64,000 nt of DNA from Madurella fahalii (lineage: Eukaryota > Ascomycota > Sordariomycetes > Sordariales): contig CM056880.1 of NCBI GenBank assembly GCA_029876055.1, forward strand, positions 992,001-1,056,000, in the 5' to 3' direction. Both the position numbers and the translations under genes were made by a program. Positions 12,260 through 25,128 of this stretch are shown here, piece by piece (positions within the stretch are counted from its first letter, which is position 1; every line of letters starts with the position of its first letter). The notes beneath the pieces were generated by a model, which did not search any database, was not told where the DNA came from, and was given only the letters and a program-made list of their open reading frames with translations.

Positions 12260-12706
12260 CTGAGTGGGCTTTCGTTGGAAGCAGAGCGCGTGCTCGAATG
12301 CTACTCCACGTTCGGTGCTTTCCGTGATTGACTGTTCGATTGTTATGACGTCTGTTGTACAGTTTTGTTGCCTCGTTGCCTAGTTGGTTGGCTGGTTTAT
12401 AAGTCAGGGTTGACGTACGCTGCTGTGTAAGGTAATGTTCGTGAATGCTACAAGGATCTGCCGCTTTTCTCACATGTCTAAACATATGGACGCCTTTCGG
12501 ACAACATATCCCTGCAGTTGGCGCTGCAAATCACGGGTTGTAAATATTGCAAGAGGGGCTGCATGGCGTATGTCCGTCTTCGGTCTTCGCCCTGCTTGTT
12601 GTGCCTGTCATCGGCAGAAGAGGTTCCTTCATTCCCAACCAATCAATTACTATTACGCTGGTGCCACACTTAACCGACTTTCCAGGATTATTCGTCCCTC
12701 ACAGGA
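12260..12706. other. Intergenic between F-box relic and rhodopsin copy B
   Basis: About 450 bp without a supportable gene. It lies upstream of the F-box relic and downstream of the next gene, both on the minus strand. Confidence 0.5.
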
Positions 12707-14023
12707 TTACTTCTCCTTCCTTTCTTCACATACCGGAGCCTTCTCACCCTCACTCATCCCGAGCGTATTATACATGCCACTGCCCACCGGCACAGATTGC
12801 TGTTGGCCGCGGTTGCTCCCATTGGCCCTCTGACCGGTGCGATCCTGATTGGCACCGACGACAGCGAGCCAGTTACCGCGGCCTCCACCGACCGAGCTGC
12901 GCACGCCCGTGTTCATGGTTGTGGTGGCGTCAGTTGTGGTGGTGAACTGGTCGCGGCGGAACGACTTGAAGAGATGCCGCATGACCGGGATAGAGGCGGC
13001 GATTATTGTGAGCGAGGGCTCAATGAAGCCCCAGAGCACCAGGGGGAGGGAGTTGTCTGAGTGCGAGCGGTTATGGTTAGGTTGGAGGTTTAGGGGTGGT
13101 TCATTTGGCGGCTCTGGTAGGCTTACAGCTAAAGTCCCCATTATAAAGCAGCGGGATGGTAGTCATTTTGATGATGCAGAATACGCCGGCACTGCGAGTG
13201 ATGTCGGTGTGCTTGCCCCGCGAAGCCAGGAGGTGGGTGTGCCACTTACAATATACCCATGCTCATGCAAACGGCAACGCCGATCTTTTCGCGGTTGTAC
13301 ATGTTGAACCTAAGCAGGAGCCGCCAGGGTAGCAGAGCGAGAGCGAAATCGCAGAATGCCGAGCACGCTGGGGTTGTCATGTGTTAATGGTGAGATCTGT
13401 GGAACGCCGAGGCTTTCGCTTACCTCCTACAAATAAGCTGTAGTTCACCGTAACAGAGACCGGCCAACATTCTCCTGGGAGCATCGGATTCCATGTCTTG
13501 GCAGAGGGATTGCATGATACCCAAAAAAACAGCGCGCTGATGTAGTGTGTGACGTTGAGGAGGACGAGAAGCCCGATGATGAACCATTTCATCCAACCAT
13601 CCGTCAGTCTGAGCAGGGTGATGGCGAACGACGTCTTGCTGCAGGCTACCGCGATGAGAGAGGTAAAGCCGGAGATGTTGCTCTGGATGCCAAATGTAAT
13701 GAGGTTCTCGGGCGGTACCTCGTAAAAATGCAGTCCGAAGCCGAGACGGGCATTTGCGGTCGAGGTTGAGCAACTTGCCAGGAGAAGGACCTTGCAATAC
13801 CAAGTTAGACTTGTACCTCAGCTCGAACGTTGAGAGGCGGCTCGGGAAACCGTACCCAGGAGGCGATGATGAAATGATCGTCCCACCACAGTCCCCGGCT
13901 GCGGGTGAGCTTGCTGTAGAGTCGCAGGCCGAGGAACACGCCAGAGAGCGAGATCATAGGCCATAAAACGGCAACAATGGTCAACCCCCGCGGGTTGCTC
14001 GCGAGATCAACGTAAACAACCAT
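12707..14023 (-). CDS. Fungal rhodopsin-domain integral membrane protein (copy B)
   Basis: Second member of the same membrane-protein family, function unknown. Five proposed exons on the minus strand: 14023-13856, 13790-13424, 13367-13250, 13191-13127 and 13056-12707, giving 355 aa with consistent phases (donors GTACGG, GTAAGC, GTAAGT, GTAAGC). Start is the ATG of MVVYVDLASNPRG; upstream in-frame codons begin only with TTG. Shared landmarks with copy A are WWDDHFIIASW, SKTSFAITLLRL, the cysteine loop VSCNPSAKTWN..GECW, FCDFALALLPWRLL and YNSLPLVLWGFIEPSLTII. The C-terminal tail is Thr/Gly/Asn-rich (FTTTTDATTTMNTG). Sequence and intron positions differ enough from copies A and C that the three are paralogues rather than recent duplicates. 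Confidence 0.87.
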
Positions 14024-16196
14024 GGCGGCCGGTTTGGAAGCGGTCGGGTCGAACGGCAACGTCGAGAGGAGTGGGGAAGAGGGACCAGCATTGACTTGTC
14101 CGCGTCATGGTCGTTTCCGCTCCGCATCTCTCGTCAGTGGCCCTTAAACGTGTCCCATGCCGGAATGCCCTCGTGAATGCTGGACTGGCTGGGTTTTGCC
14201 AACATTTGGCGGCGGGAGGGACAGAAGTTTATTGACCGAATCAGGGCAAGGGGCAGGCCTGGAAGGATTGTACGCCGGGATCGACCCAGGACATCAGAGG
14301 ATCCACCGCGGGATGTGGGAGGGTGCGCCAGCACGTCTCGCCAACACCGCTCTCTCCCGTTCTTTGTGGGGCCACTGCTCCCAAGTTTACAACGATACGG
14401 TAAGGTGATGGATCCTGGGCAGCGTGTCTTGGCGGGAGAACAAGGTATTTGTTGCGCGAGAGGGGGCCAAATAGGGATCCAGAGTGCAGAGTCCTGTCCT
14501 GATCCCCACGTCCACTCGGCCCGGCCATTCGGGTCGCGACGATGTACACTAGCTACAACCTGGAAGGCATGGAGCCTGCCAAGAGCTATTCCACGAGTTG
14601 CATTATGATCCGCTATCGGGAGCTTGCTTGCAGGGACTGTGCCTAGGCAAGGTGGATGTAGTCATCCCTTTTCTCTATCTGCATTTTGACGTCCTAAAAC
14701 CGGGCTTGTGCTGGCGCTACCAACATTCCTGTCCTTCTCGCCCACAAGTTGGTCCCGTTTCCATTCTGCCGTTGCACAGTGGCGCAGAGTCACGTCCGCG
14801 TAAGCGAGGACATTTTTCCGGTGCCTCCTTACGCAGTCCGCACCGGGGCGGCGGGATTCTGCGTGACCCGAGGGTCTGAGCGGAAAGCCCTGAGCGGGAA
14901 GCCCTGGTCGTTGGTGTCGTACAATAATTATTGGTCTATTATTATTGGCATTTACGCACCCATGATAACAGGGGACCGACCAACAAAGAACTCCATCTGT
15001 GCGTGCTCACTCGGATGGACGCCCCACAAGGTTCATGGACGACTCGTCAGTCGCAAGCTTGGAGAAAGGGACTGATGTTGAAATGATGGAATTTGAGACG
15101 GACAGGGCAGCTCCCCGATCGATCAAGCCAAGCCACGTGGCATGCCTGGCTGTGCAATTCGAACGGCGCGTGCCCAGACTTCTCCAAGCGCGAAAACAGG
15201 CTTAGCGCTGTAATCTTTTGCGAGGGTACAGTAGTACCGGAATGGCACGCTTGATATCGTGTGATCGGCCAACGGTTATAGCCTCGGCAGCGATCATTGC
15301 CCTCGCAAGGATGAGAAAAAGTGGGTTGTTATTCGTTCACAGTGCCCATGCATAGTACGTCCCGAATCCGAATCGTGATCGGACTTTGAGACGCGGCTTT
15401 GTCTTGTGGTCGGCTAGTCCTGGATTCAGTTAAAACCTTGGCAATTAATTAAATTAACACTCCATTGATCTCGCTCTCAACGTGCCAATTCCGATTCTGC
15501 AGATTCTTTTGTGACGTCTTGAAAACCAGTGATTCGATACACTTGGAAACCAGGAGTATCCCTTTCGCACTATTAACTGGGATTAGGCAGGATTTGGTCT
15601 GCTCGACCCGTTGGCGGGGCACCCCATCGCACTAATATTGTATTTGATTAGGTACCCAGGGCATCCTCCCCAACCCGAATGTTTTCCCACCAGAACCCAT
15701 CTTTCTCTTCAGCTGTCAGGTCTGTCGGCCTCCATCCCTGTTCCATGAACAGGCCAAATTTGAACCACTCCAGGAAGACCTGTGTTGTCTTGTTCTGTAG
15801 GGAAGGACGCCATTCGCAGCGGGTGCAGCAGCGTGTTATACATTACTCTATGAAGATGCTGTACGTAACCGATGCAAGTCGGCCTTATTAAGTGGACTTG
15901 GGTGATTTAGAGGTGCCTGTTGATCTGTGACGCGTGTCGGACAACCTCGATCCAAGCCAGAACCCGAACCCTAGCCTCGTCTCGTGTCTAACCGTGTAGA
16001 TGGCTCCACCATCCGCGCTCGTCATGCCGCTGTTGCTTCTCTCTGCGAATGCGCAATACACAATATCCCGTCCATCGCGAACCAAACAGCGCAAGCCAAA
16101 ATGCAAACCGAATGTGCCCAGGTCGTTATCGTCATGCCCAGAACGCCATACCCTGCGTCTAAAAGAAAAAGAGACGGAAATAGCAACTCAACTAGC
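14024..16196. other. Intergenic, no gene recognised
   Basis: About 2.2 kb between rhodopsin copy B (5' end) and ATG26 (3' end). Open frames up to 143 codons occur at 14134-15075 but carry no motif and lie on both strands. The part from 15220 to 15700 is AT-richer. I see no tRNA, inverted terminal repeats or transposase. Confidence 0.45.
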
Positions 16197-19100
16197 CTAA
16201 CCCAACCTCAACCCCAACCCTGTCGCAGGGGGGCCGGTACCAATTCCGCCACCGAGCACTCGACTTCCAAGCGCTCTACCAGGACTCTTTTCAAGATCGG
16301 CAACAGTCCTTTTCATGACCCCCTCGGACAACAGGTCATCAATCACCTCGGCATCGCCGCCGACAAATGTCCAGCTCTCCTCTTCGTCCTCGTCGTCCAG
16401 ACCAGCCATGGCATCCGCGTCAGACCCATCCATGGAGGCGGCACCGCCAGCAGCGGCCTTGCGACGTGTCTGATTCTTGCCAGCCTTGGATTTGATCAGG
16501 TTCGTGGCGTAATCAAGGTCGCGGTAGATGCACTGAACAGCTGTTTCGACGCCGTTCTCCTGTTACACCGACAGCAGTTAGCAACAGACCACGCTACAAA
16601 AAGAAAGAAGAAAAAAAGCAAAGACAAGGAAAAAAGGAAAAAGGGAGCGCGCGTCACCCGCGGCAAAAACGTACCCCGCGAATCTGCTCCCCCAACACTC
16701 TCGCCTTGACAATCATTCGCTCGCTGTGGGTCGCCTCCCACAGCGCCCTCGCAAACGATGTAGCCCCCCACTTCTTGAGGCAGATCCCAACGCCCAGGTC
16801 CTCGACCCGGCTCCCGAAGAAGAACTGATCCCCAAAGAACGGCCTGATAATGGTGGGGATCCCGGCCCGCAAGCTCGCGCCGGTGGTCCCGCTGCCCCCG
16901 TGATGCGCCGCGGCATCGATCTGCCTGAACAGCCAGTCGTGCGGGGCGGCCTGGATCCTGAAAATCTCCGGCGGCAGCTCCGGTTCGGGCTTCTTCTCCC
17001 CCTCTCCGCCAGCCGGTACCTGGGTGTTGTCACGCGCCTTGCCCGGCAGCCGGTCGCTCCACCCCTTGCTCAAAATGCACCGCACATCCGCCTTCAGCAC
17101 GGCGTCAATCACCTCCTGCGTCATCTTGGCCGGGTCGGGCACAAGGATGGACCCGAACCCGACATAGACGAGCTTCTTCTCGTCGCGCCGCGCGCGGTCG
17201 ATAAACTCCTGCAGCTCCTTCGGCGGCTGGAACTTGTCGCCCCCTTCGTCCAGGAACCAATACCCCGTCACCCGGATCCAGTCGCTATAATCCAGCGGCG
17301 GCGGCACCACGTAGGGCGAGAAGTTATACAGGAACGGCACCTTGTTGGTCTGCATCTTCTCAAAGGTTGTATTCGGCAGGCCCAGCGTCAGGTTGCGCCA
17401 CCGGTTCACCTGGTGCGCCGTCGTCTTCCAGAAGACATTGTCAAACATGACGTAGGTGACGTAGTTGTACGCGCCGCCCATCTTCTGGCCGGGCATGATG
17501 AAGGCGTGCGGGTACGCCCTGGTCCGCGTCCAGGGCATGGTGAAGGCGCGGAAGTAGGGGATGCCGAGGGCCTCGGCGATGTGAATCCCTGCCATGGCGC
17601 TGGGCGACTCGATGAGGAGATCGCTGCCCTGACAGGCCTCCCAGGAAGTCAGGAGGAGCTCGTCGAGCCAGCCGCGCATCTTGGAGTTGGCTTCCTTGAG
17701 GAAGGCCCAGGTAAAGGTGCCGTTTTGGATGCAGAGTTGCATCAGCTCGCTGGGGTCACCGCCTACCATGGCGAACTCGATGCCGTGCCCCTCGATCCAA
17801 TCCTTGAACTCACCGTGGGTGGCGATGCGGGGTTTGTGGCCTTCCTCGATGAGTTTCTTGCAGAGGGCGATGTAAGGCTGCACGTCGCCGCGAGACCCAA
17901 TGGTGAGACAGGTGACCTTCATGGATTTGCTGGGCTTGAAATTCAGGAAAGATGCCTTAGGATCGTCGAAGAGGATGGTAGGGGTTTCTGAGGAGCTGGA
18001 CGCTTGGTGTGGGAGCTGTACTCCGTGATCGTGAAGCTCTTCATTCCGCGCCCGCTGCAGTGCGTTGTGCTCGGCCACTGCAACTTGGGCTTCTTCCTCC
18101 TCCGCACCATCCAGGACGGTCGAGTCGCGCAAGTAGCGCGTCGCTTCCAAATTTCGCAGGATTGCTATGGTACAGCCGTCGCGGATCTCGGCCTTGCCGA
18201 ACTCGAAGAAAAGCTCCTCGTGTCCGCGGATGACGACGACAAGGCCTGCATATCCAAACCGGAAGCCTTTCTCCTTGTCCACATTCTCAATGTCCTTGAG
18301 CGGCAGGATGAGCTTGGTGCGTGTGCCAGGCAAGAGACTGCGGAAGCAGAAATGGCGGTCGCCGATGTAGATCTTGCCGTAGAGCGGCAGAACGCGGATG
18401 AGGTAGCCGAAATACGCGGCCTGAAGCTTTTCGCTCTCGGGCAGAGCAAAGTGGGTCCTGAACCGGGCCTCGGAGTTGGCCCTTTCTGCGTGATCTTCTT
18501 CGGCGTCCTCTTCGTCTGTCTTCAGGCCGGCGGGTTCGTCGTAGTGCTTCCCTCCGCCCTTCCACATGCCGGATACCTTTTCGACGTATCCCATGGACTC
18601 TGTCGCCAGCAGGTTACTCATGCGCCTAGACTGCCGGTCCAGGTAATCCATAAACGCATTCGCCTTGCGGAAGGGATAACCTCCCATGGATGCGATGCTC
18701 TGCAGGGTCGGAGTGGTCATATCGACTTCTGCCGCCCCGGAGTCTTCCGCCTTCCCGGCGGACGGGGGTCTGGCCGCCTCCTTTGCAGGCCCAGAAGCAT
18801 GGGGTCGTGGTGCAGTTGGCGACAAGGTTTCTTGGGCCTTGGACGACGATCGTTGGATCGTGGGACTGTGGAACACGTCGCTGCCGCGCAGGATCTGGCT
18901 TGCTGACGGGTCTTCGCTACTCCCCGACGCGATGAGCGCCGACAGGCTCGCCTGGCTGGGGTCCCCGAGACTCTGCACGTATGAATCGCTACTTCCGTGC
19001 CTCTCGTGACGCGCGTGTCGGCTCCTACTAAGAGACCGTTGCCTATCGCTGAAGCTCCGGGGTGATGAGTCCAGATGCAGAGCGGGAGTCTGGCCAATGT

Positions 19101-21059
19101 CGATGCTTCGCCTTCCGAATGTGCGGAAGCCATCGAAGCTGCTGCGCGGGCGATCACTGCTGACACGAGGACTGGGCGAGGCATTGCGAATTGGTGACAT
19201 GGGCGAGAGGGTTGCCTTGACGCCTTCGCTGATTCTGCCAGTGCGGAGACCCTGGGTATTGACCGCTTGCTCTCGACTTCCGCTAGTACTGGTCCGTTTT
19301 GACGACTGCGCATCCGAATTCGGCTCCCCCGGTCACTCTGCCCCGGCGCTTGAGATGACGGCTCTTCCACTAGGATCTTAAGGACGTTGATGGCATCCTT
19401 GCCAAAGCTGAAAAAGGAGAAGAAATACTGGCGGCGCAGACATTAGCGGCTATGCAAAACAACGGCTGGGACAGCATACCTCGTCTATGGCATATGTCTC
19501 GTCGTTGTCGATGACGCGAATCTTACACGTCTCAGCAAAATCCAACATTTGGGTCTCCTCAATGTCGATAACATTTTCGATCGGGAGCGAAATCTTGACG
19601 CTGTCGCCATCGTTGTGCGACCTGAAAATGACCCGTTGGAGGCTCTTGACCCACTCTTTGGCGCTCTGCGAGCTGTCGGCCCTGAAGTAGTACGTCCGGT
19701 GGTGTGTGACGACGGTAAAATTGATCCCTTCTTTGTCCTTGTCAATGATGCTTGCCGAGATTCCGTACCTCAGGTCGATCTGGCCGCTGGGAAAATAGAG
19801 GTCCTGCGGATCCCGATAGTAGGAGAGGACGTCGCCCTTGAGGCGGAACCAGTAGCGGTTGTACTTGGGATTCCGCTTGCCGCACTTGGACAGATAGCCC
19901 GACTTTGCCACCTCATTCTAAGGGAAGTTAGCATCGGGCTCTGGCAAGCCCGGAAGAGCGGGTGCTCACAGCTTTCTTGGGCAGATATGCGTAGAACGCG
20001 ATGTGCCGCGTCGTGATGTACATGTAGCCCTGGAGGAGTACATTCTGAAGCAGCCAGCAGGGGTATTCTGTTAGTGCACAAGGTCAGTCAGCCATAGAAA
20101 CGACGAGATGGTAGGTGGCTCCTACCTTGGATGACTTCCTCGGGCCTCTCAAACTCGAATATCTCCTTGAGTTTTGTGGCGAGTTCCGATGGCCCACTCT
20201 CGCCGGTATCCAACCCGCCGGCATGCTCGCCCGACAAGCGATCAAGGTCAAAACTAGGTCGCGTAGACAGCTGAGCTCGGGCTTCCAACATCCTGCTCAT
20301 AACGGGTGCTGTCCTGCTCTCGGTGCGCGTGATCTCGATGCTAGGTGAGACATCCGACGGAGGCGGAGAGCCAGAATCCATTTCGCGCGTCTCCTGTGGT
20401 TGTGCCACCTCGGGCGCGCCCTTGGGGGATTTGAAGGACCTGGATTTAGCAGCGAGCTTCGAAAGCCCTGGCACGGACCTGAGCAGCCGACTCTCAGATA
20501 TCCTCCTTCTGTGGCGGCTATCTGCTTTAGCGCCTGCACCGCCTTGCTTGTGTAAAACGGTCGTCCGTGCTAAAGGCGATCCTTGGGCGCCAGACTGTGG
20601 CCTCAGTCCTCCGTGGCCGGCGATGGTCTTGTGCATCGCACCTTCGCCCTCATCATCGTCATCTGAGCTCTGGCCCTCAAAGCGGTCTGCAAAATCGGCC
20701 TGGCTGCCAGCTGCTGCTATCAGACCAAAGATGCTCTGGTTCATGTTCATGAACATGCCGCCGCCGTATCCTTGCGGCCGCAGCACCTCCTCATCGCTGT
20801 CGATGTGGTCGCCGTGGTCTTTTAGGCGGTCGGGGAGTTCCATGGTCGGTGTATGCTCGCCGTCGCGGCGTTTCTTTTGCAGCTTTCTCGTCACGCGGCG
20901 CGCGGCGCGCTCGTCCTGGTTAACAGCAGCAGTAGCTGCCGTAGGCGGGGATGAAGGGGTCTCCGGGGCGAGCGACTTGTTCGCTTGCGCCGTCCGAGAA
21001 TTCGGGTGCGGGAGCGAGGCCGCGGCGCCGGCGGGTGATGTTGGTTGCGTGACAGGCAT
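16197..21059 (-). CDS. atg26: Sterol 3-beta-glucosyltransferase ATG26/UGT51, with an apparent 1-nt frame break
   Basis: UDP-glucose:sterol glucosyltransferase; homologues bind phosphoinositides and are needed for pexophagy in some fungi. Exons on the minus strand: 21059-20126, 20067-19970, 19917-19480, 19427-16675 and 16559-16197. About 1528 aa if the frame is continuous. Order: Ser-rich N-terminus with MFMNMNQSIFGLIAAAGS; GRAM half (PCWLLQNVLLQGYMYITTRH); PH domain (NEVAKSGYLSKCGKRNPKYN.., about residues 345-445); second GRAM (about 810-920); GT28-type N-terminal domain (MKVTCLTIGSRGDVQPYIAL, about 990); catalytic C-terminal half with the sugar-nucleotide motif HHGGSGTTGASLRAGIP (about 1333). 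Within exon 4 the correct frame before about 19360 (FGKDAINVLKILVEE) and after about 19310 (ISEGVKATLSPMS) differ by one base. A five-C run at 19326-19330 that should be six would explain it; no plausible intron does. Confidence 0.9.
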
Positions 21060-23065
21060 TTCGAAGGCCCCTCGGTCGGGTAGGGAGTGTGATAGGGCCT
21101 AATCCGTCAACGCAAACACGTGAGTTTAGAGGAGCAAAAAAAGGGAAAAACCAAAACACGAATTGCTATCGGAGAAGCACCGGAGGTTTAACTAACCGTT
21201 CGTGTGCTGTGTACCACAGCAGCGGGCGGCTTCCACGAGCGGCGCGGGCGGATGCCTGGCCTGGGGACCTACAGGAAGGTATCCCCCACTGGGCAAACTA
21301 GCGCAGCCTCGATGACGGCAGACGAGGGCTGGGATGGCTAAAAGAGTCTAGCGCAGGGCTTTTTGCGCGGAGGATAGCATCGGTCGTATCCGTCGTACTC
21401 GTCCGGAGAGGTTGCGAATTTTAGGACTGACGAACAGGAAGTGCCGTCAACGACTACCCGATAGGTACCAAATATGGGAAGCTGCCGTTGGCCAGTAAGC
21501 ATGACCGCTGTTTGGTTGCCCCCGGTCGGCGTTTTGACAACTGCGAAGAGGTCCGAGCCGCTGCGGCGGTTGCCAAGTGTTGCCTCAGCGAGAATGGGCC
21601 AACAAGGTTTCTCTTGTGACGCACCCCATCTGGGCATTCCCGGGATCCTCTCCAAAGCTGTCGACCCGCTATCAGCTATGACGCATTGCAATCGGTGCAG
21701 GCCTCAGCAAAAGCGTCTACATTAGCAGACAGCGCGATGGCGTGCTTTTCACATCTGAAAGGTGCGCACGCAGCTGCAAAGGCGGCGTGCAGTGTCCGTG
21801 CAGCTTTTGCCGAATCACAGCGCCATTCACCGATGCGTGACAGGGTGCCATGGCAGGCTGGAAGATGGTTGTCTGCCGGGCGCCTTATCGATAAGCCTGG
21901 GCTCTCATGACACTCGGCTACGGCACCTGATGGATGCCTTGGAGCCAAAACAGAATCACATGCAAGCAAAGTGGGGCAGAGAACATCAGCTGTAGGCATT
22001 GACAGGTCCCTTCCGGTTTGTGGTTATCGAAGAGATACGACAAATTGCCAAAGGCAAAATACTAGTAAATGGATATTGGTCAGCCCTTGCGGCAGACAGA
22101 TTAATTACTGACTCGATCGCCATCCCGGCCCTCGTAGATAAGGTGCCCTATCTTCTGCTAAGCGAGCGGTCTCGCCGTATCAACATATACCCCCTCGATT
22201 GGGTAAATACCTTATGCTTCAGGTACCTTAGTGTCGGGGGTAATCCACGAGAAACAGCAATCCATATAAAAATTGTACAAGAGCGTTAATTGACAGACAA
22301 GACGAGGAATACGTCGCGGTAATGTTTAGGCTCATTGTATACTCTGGGATTCCCTGCTTCCGAGTCCGATTATGCATGCCCTGTGAATGCCCTGTGATAT
22401 GTACAGTATAAACGGGCCACTTTAGTGGAGACGGGCTCGAAGATACGGCATGCGAAGCGCAAACATGTCATTTTAGGGCCATACCGTCAAGGCTCTTTTG
22501 ACCTCTTTGAAACCGGCTCGTATCCGTAAATCACCACCTCCGGGACGCAAGAATTAGGATTAGGAAAGCCAATGCCACAGGGTTCATTCATGTCCAATGT
22601 GAAGGGTCCTCCTATCCTGCAATACTTTAATAATTAGTTGAAGACAACAACGGTGCTGACGGCGTTGTGGCGAGTAGCCGGACGGCCGTCTTTTCAAGGA
22701 GGGGCAATTGGCCGTTGTGGACAACTTCTTGAGCAATACGTTTAGGTTTTACTTAGACTAGCACTTTTTTCCTTCGGCGCTACCATCGCTCGCTCTATAA
22801 GTATTCTCCTTAGACGTGCTATCCAGAATAGGCAGGTCAATGATACGGCTGTATGAGTACAAGATATATATGCCCGGGCCATATCCGAGAGCGAGCAAGT
22901 AGAAGTGAGCGGGCGTCAAATGCGGGGCTCTCTCATTCAACGTACGCTTACATATACTTACTTGTAAGCACTTCACACCGACGTATTTGCAAGTAACTAT
23001 CCTCAACAGAAAACCGGAAACCCAGATGTTTGCGCCGAACCCACAGCAAAGCCTCAGCTGAAACA
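21060..23065. other. Divergent intergenic region between ATG26 and carboxypeptidase
   Basis: About 2 kb between two divergently transcribed genes, so both promoters should lie here. The middle (22010-22760) is AT-rich. Short frames at 21338-21999 occur on both strands without motifs. No gene is supportable. Confidence 0.45.
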
Positions 23066-25128
23066 ATGAAGCGTTGGGTTCTAGCCAGTGGCCTCAATTG
23101 GGCCTTGCTTTTCGGCACCCGCGCCCAGTTCCCTCCAAAAAGAGAGGGCATCACCGTGCTACAATCCAAATTCCATGAAAACGTCAACATCTCGTTTAAG
23201 GAGGTCAGTTTTAGCTCCGCCACCTCTCACTCCTGGATACCGCCTAATGACTCGCTGGGACAGCCCGGTATCTGCGAAACTACACCAGGGGTCAAGTCGT
23301 ACTCGGGATACGTGCACCTTCCGCCCCATTTCCTCGGCCATGAAGACCAAGACTATCCGATTAACACGTCAGTATAAGCGAACACGCTCAAACACATTTG
23401 CAGGCTCCGCAGCTAAAGAACTCTCAGGTTTTTCTGGTTCTTCGAAGCCCGGAAAGACCCCGGCAAGGCTCCACTCGCCATATGGCTGAATGGCGGTCCC
23501 GGCGGCTCGTCGATGATGGGTGCGCTGGAGGAGAATGGCCCTTGCTTCGTTGGACCGGACTCCAAATCTACGTACCTCAACCCCTGGAGCTGGAACAACG
23601 AGGTTAATATGCTTTACATTGACCAGCCCGCCCAAACCGGTTTCTCCTATGACGTTCTCACCAATGTGACGATAAGGCTAGATGAGCGGGGCGAGCCAGC
23701 CATAACACCCACCGTCTTCAAAGATGGCCAGATCCCAGAGACCAACTACACGTACCAGATTGGAACCCTGGGGAGTCAGAAGATGTCTCAAACAACCAAC
23801 ACTACTGAGCGGGCTGCGCATGCTCTATGGCACTTCATGCAGACATGGTTCTTCGAATTTCCGCACTATAAACCCGGCGACGACAGGATAAGCCTTTGGG
23901 CCGAGAGCTATGGTGGGCATTATGGACCAGCCTTCTTCCGCTTTTTCCAGGAGCAAAACGAAAAGATGACTAGGGGGAGTTTAGATCACTCCGGAGCGCA
24001 CTATTTGCATATTGACACCCTCGGAATCGTCAACGGGGCCATCGACTCGTTGGCGCATGGGGAGGCTTGTTTCGAGTTTCCATACAACAACGTACGTGCA
24101 ACGCTGAAGATGAAACCTAATGCGGCAAGAAGAGCCACCGAATAACACAAAAGACACAGACTTATGGCGTCCAACTATACAACCACTCCCTGCACGCCTC
24201 CCTAATGCACAACTGGACCAGGCCCTCGGGCTGGCGCGACCAAACAGCCGCGTGCGCCGCAGCCCTCAGCCAACACGACCCGCCCGACGAGAACACAACC
24301 GCCCTGTGCGCCCCGGTCTACCAGGAGGTCTTCCTCGACGCGTGCCTGGGCTCGTTCGCCAAGCACGCGGCCCGCGCGCTCTACGACATCGCGCAGCCCT
24401 CGCAGGGGCCCTTCCCGCCCCCGCACCTCCACGGCTACCTCACGCGCTCCGCGGTCCTCGCCGCCCTCGGCGTGCCCGTCAACTACAGCGCCACCGCCCA
24501 GGCCGTCAACCGCGTCTTCGACCGCACCTTCGACCTGCTCCGCGGCGGCCTCCTCGACGCCATCGCCTACCTCCTGGACCGCGGGCTCAGCGTCCACCTG
24601 GTGTACGGCGACAGGGACTTCATCGCCAACTGGGTGGGCGGGGAGCGCAGCAGCCTGGCCGTGCCGCACCGCCGGCGGCGGGATTTCGCGGGGGCCGGGT
24701 ACTCACCGCTCGTCGTCGGCGAGGAGGACGCGGGACCAAGGGAGGAGAAGGGGCTGACGCGGCAGCTGGGGCGCTTCAGCTTCACCAGGCTCTTCCAGGC
24801 CGGCCATGAGGCGCCCGCCTACCAGGGACAGGCCGCGTACGAGATCTTCAGGCGCGCCGTGTTTGGCTGGGATATACCCACCGGCCAAGTCAGGGTTACG
24901 GATGCGTTCCGGACGGAGGGACCGCGGGATGCGTGGGGTGTGAGGGGGGAGCTACCTGAGATGCCGAAGGCGAGATGTTATGTGCTGAAGCCGGAGAGCT
25001 GTGAAGAGGAGGTGTGGAAGACGGTGATGAATGGGACGGCGGTGGTGAGGGACTGGTTTGTTGTTCAGGACGGGGATGGGAAGGGTGGAACTGGATCGAG
25101 CGGTGGGATTGGCGGTGATGAACTATGA
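23066..25128 (+). CDS. Secreted serine carboxypeptidase (peptidase family S10)
   Basis: Serine carboxypeptidase that removes C-terminal residues from peptides, probably secreted or vacuolar. Exons 23066-23367, 23428-24091 and 24160-25128 give 644 aa with consistent phases; donors are GTCAGT and GTACGT. Start is the ATG of MKRWVLASGLNWALLFGTRAQ, whose hydrophobic run looks like a signal peptide; upstream in-frame codons begin only with TTG. Family landmarks: FFWFFEARKDPGKAPLAIWL and NGGPGGSSMMG (about 119), nucleophile Ser in WAESYGGHYGP (about 259), Asp in VYGDRDFIANWVGG (about 471), His in FQAGHEAPAYQ (about 536). Several N-glycosylation sequons are present. The third exon is much GC-richer than the first two. 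The C-terminal tail is Gly-rich and lacks a clear GPI signal. All triad residues are present, so it should be active. Confidence 0.93.

Noticed and set aside
14134..15205. Cluster of small frames in a 2-kb spacer
   Set aside because: No consistent frame, splice signals or similarity; treated as chance.
16726..18906. Forward-strand open frames of 421 and 300 codons
   Set aside because: They are antisense to ATG26 exon 4, whose motifs are unambiguous; GC-rich codon bias creates open antisense frames.
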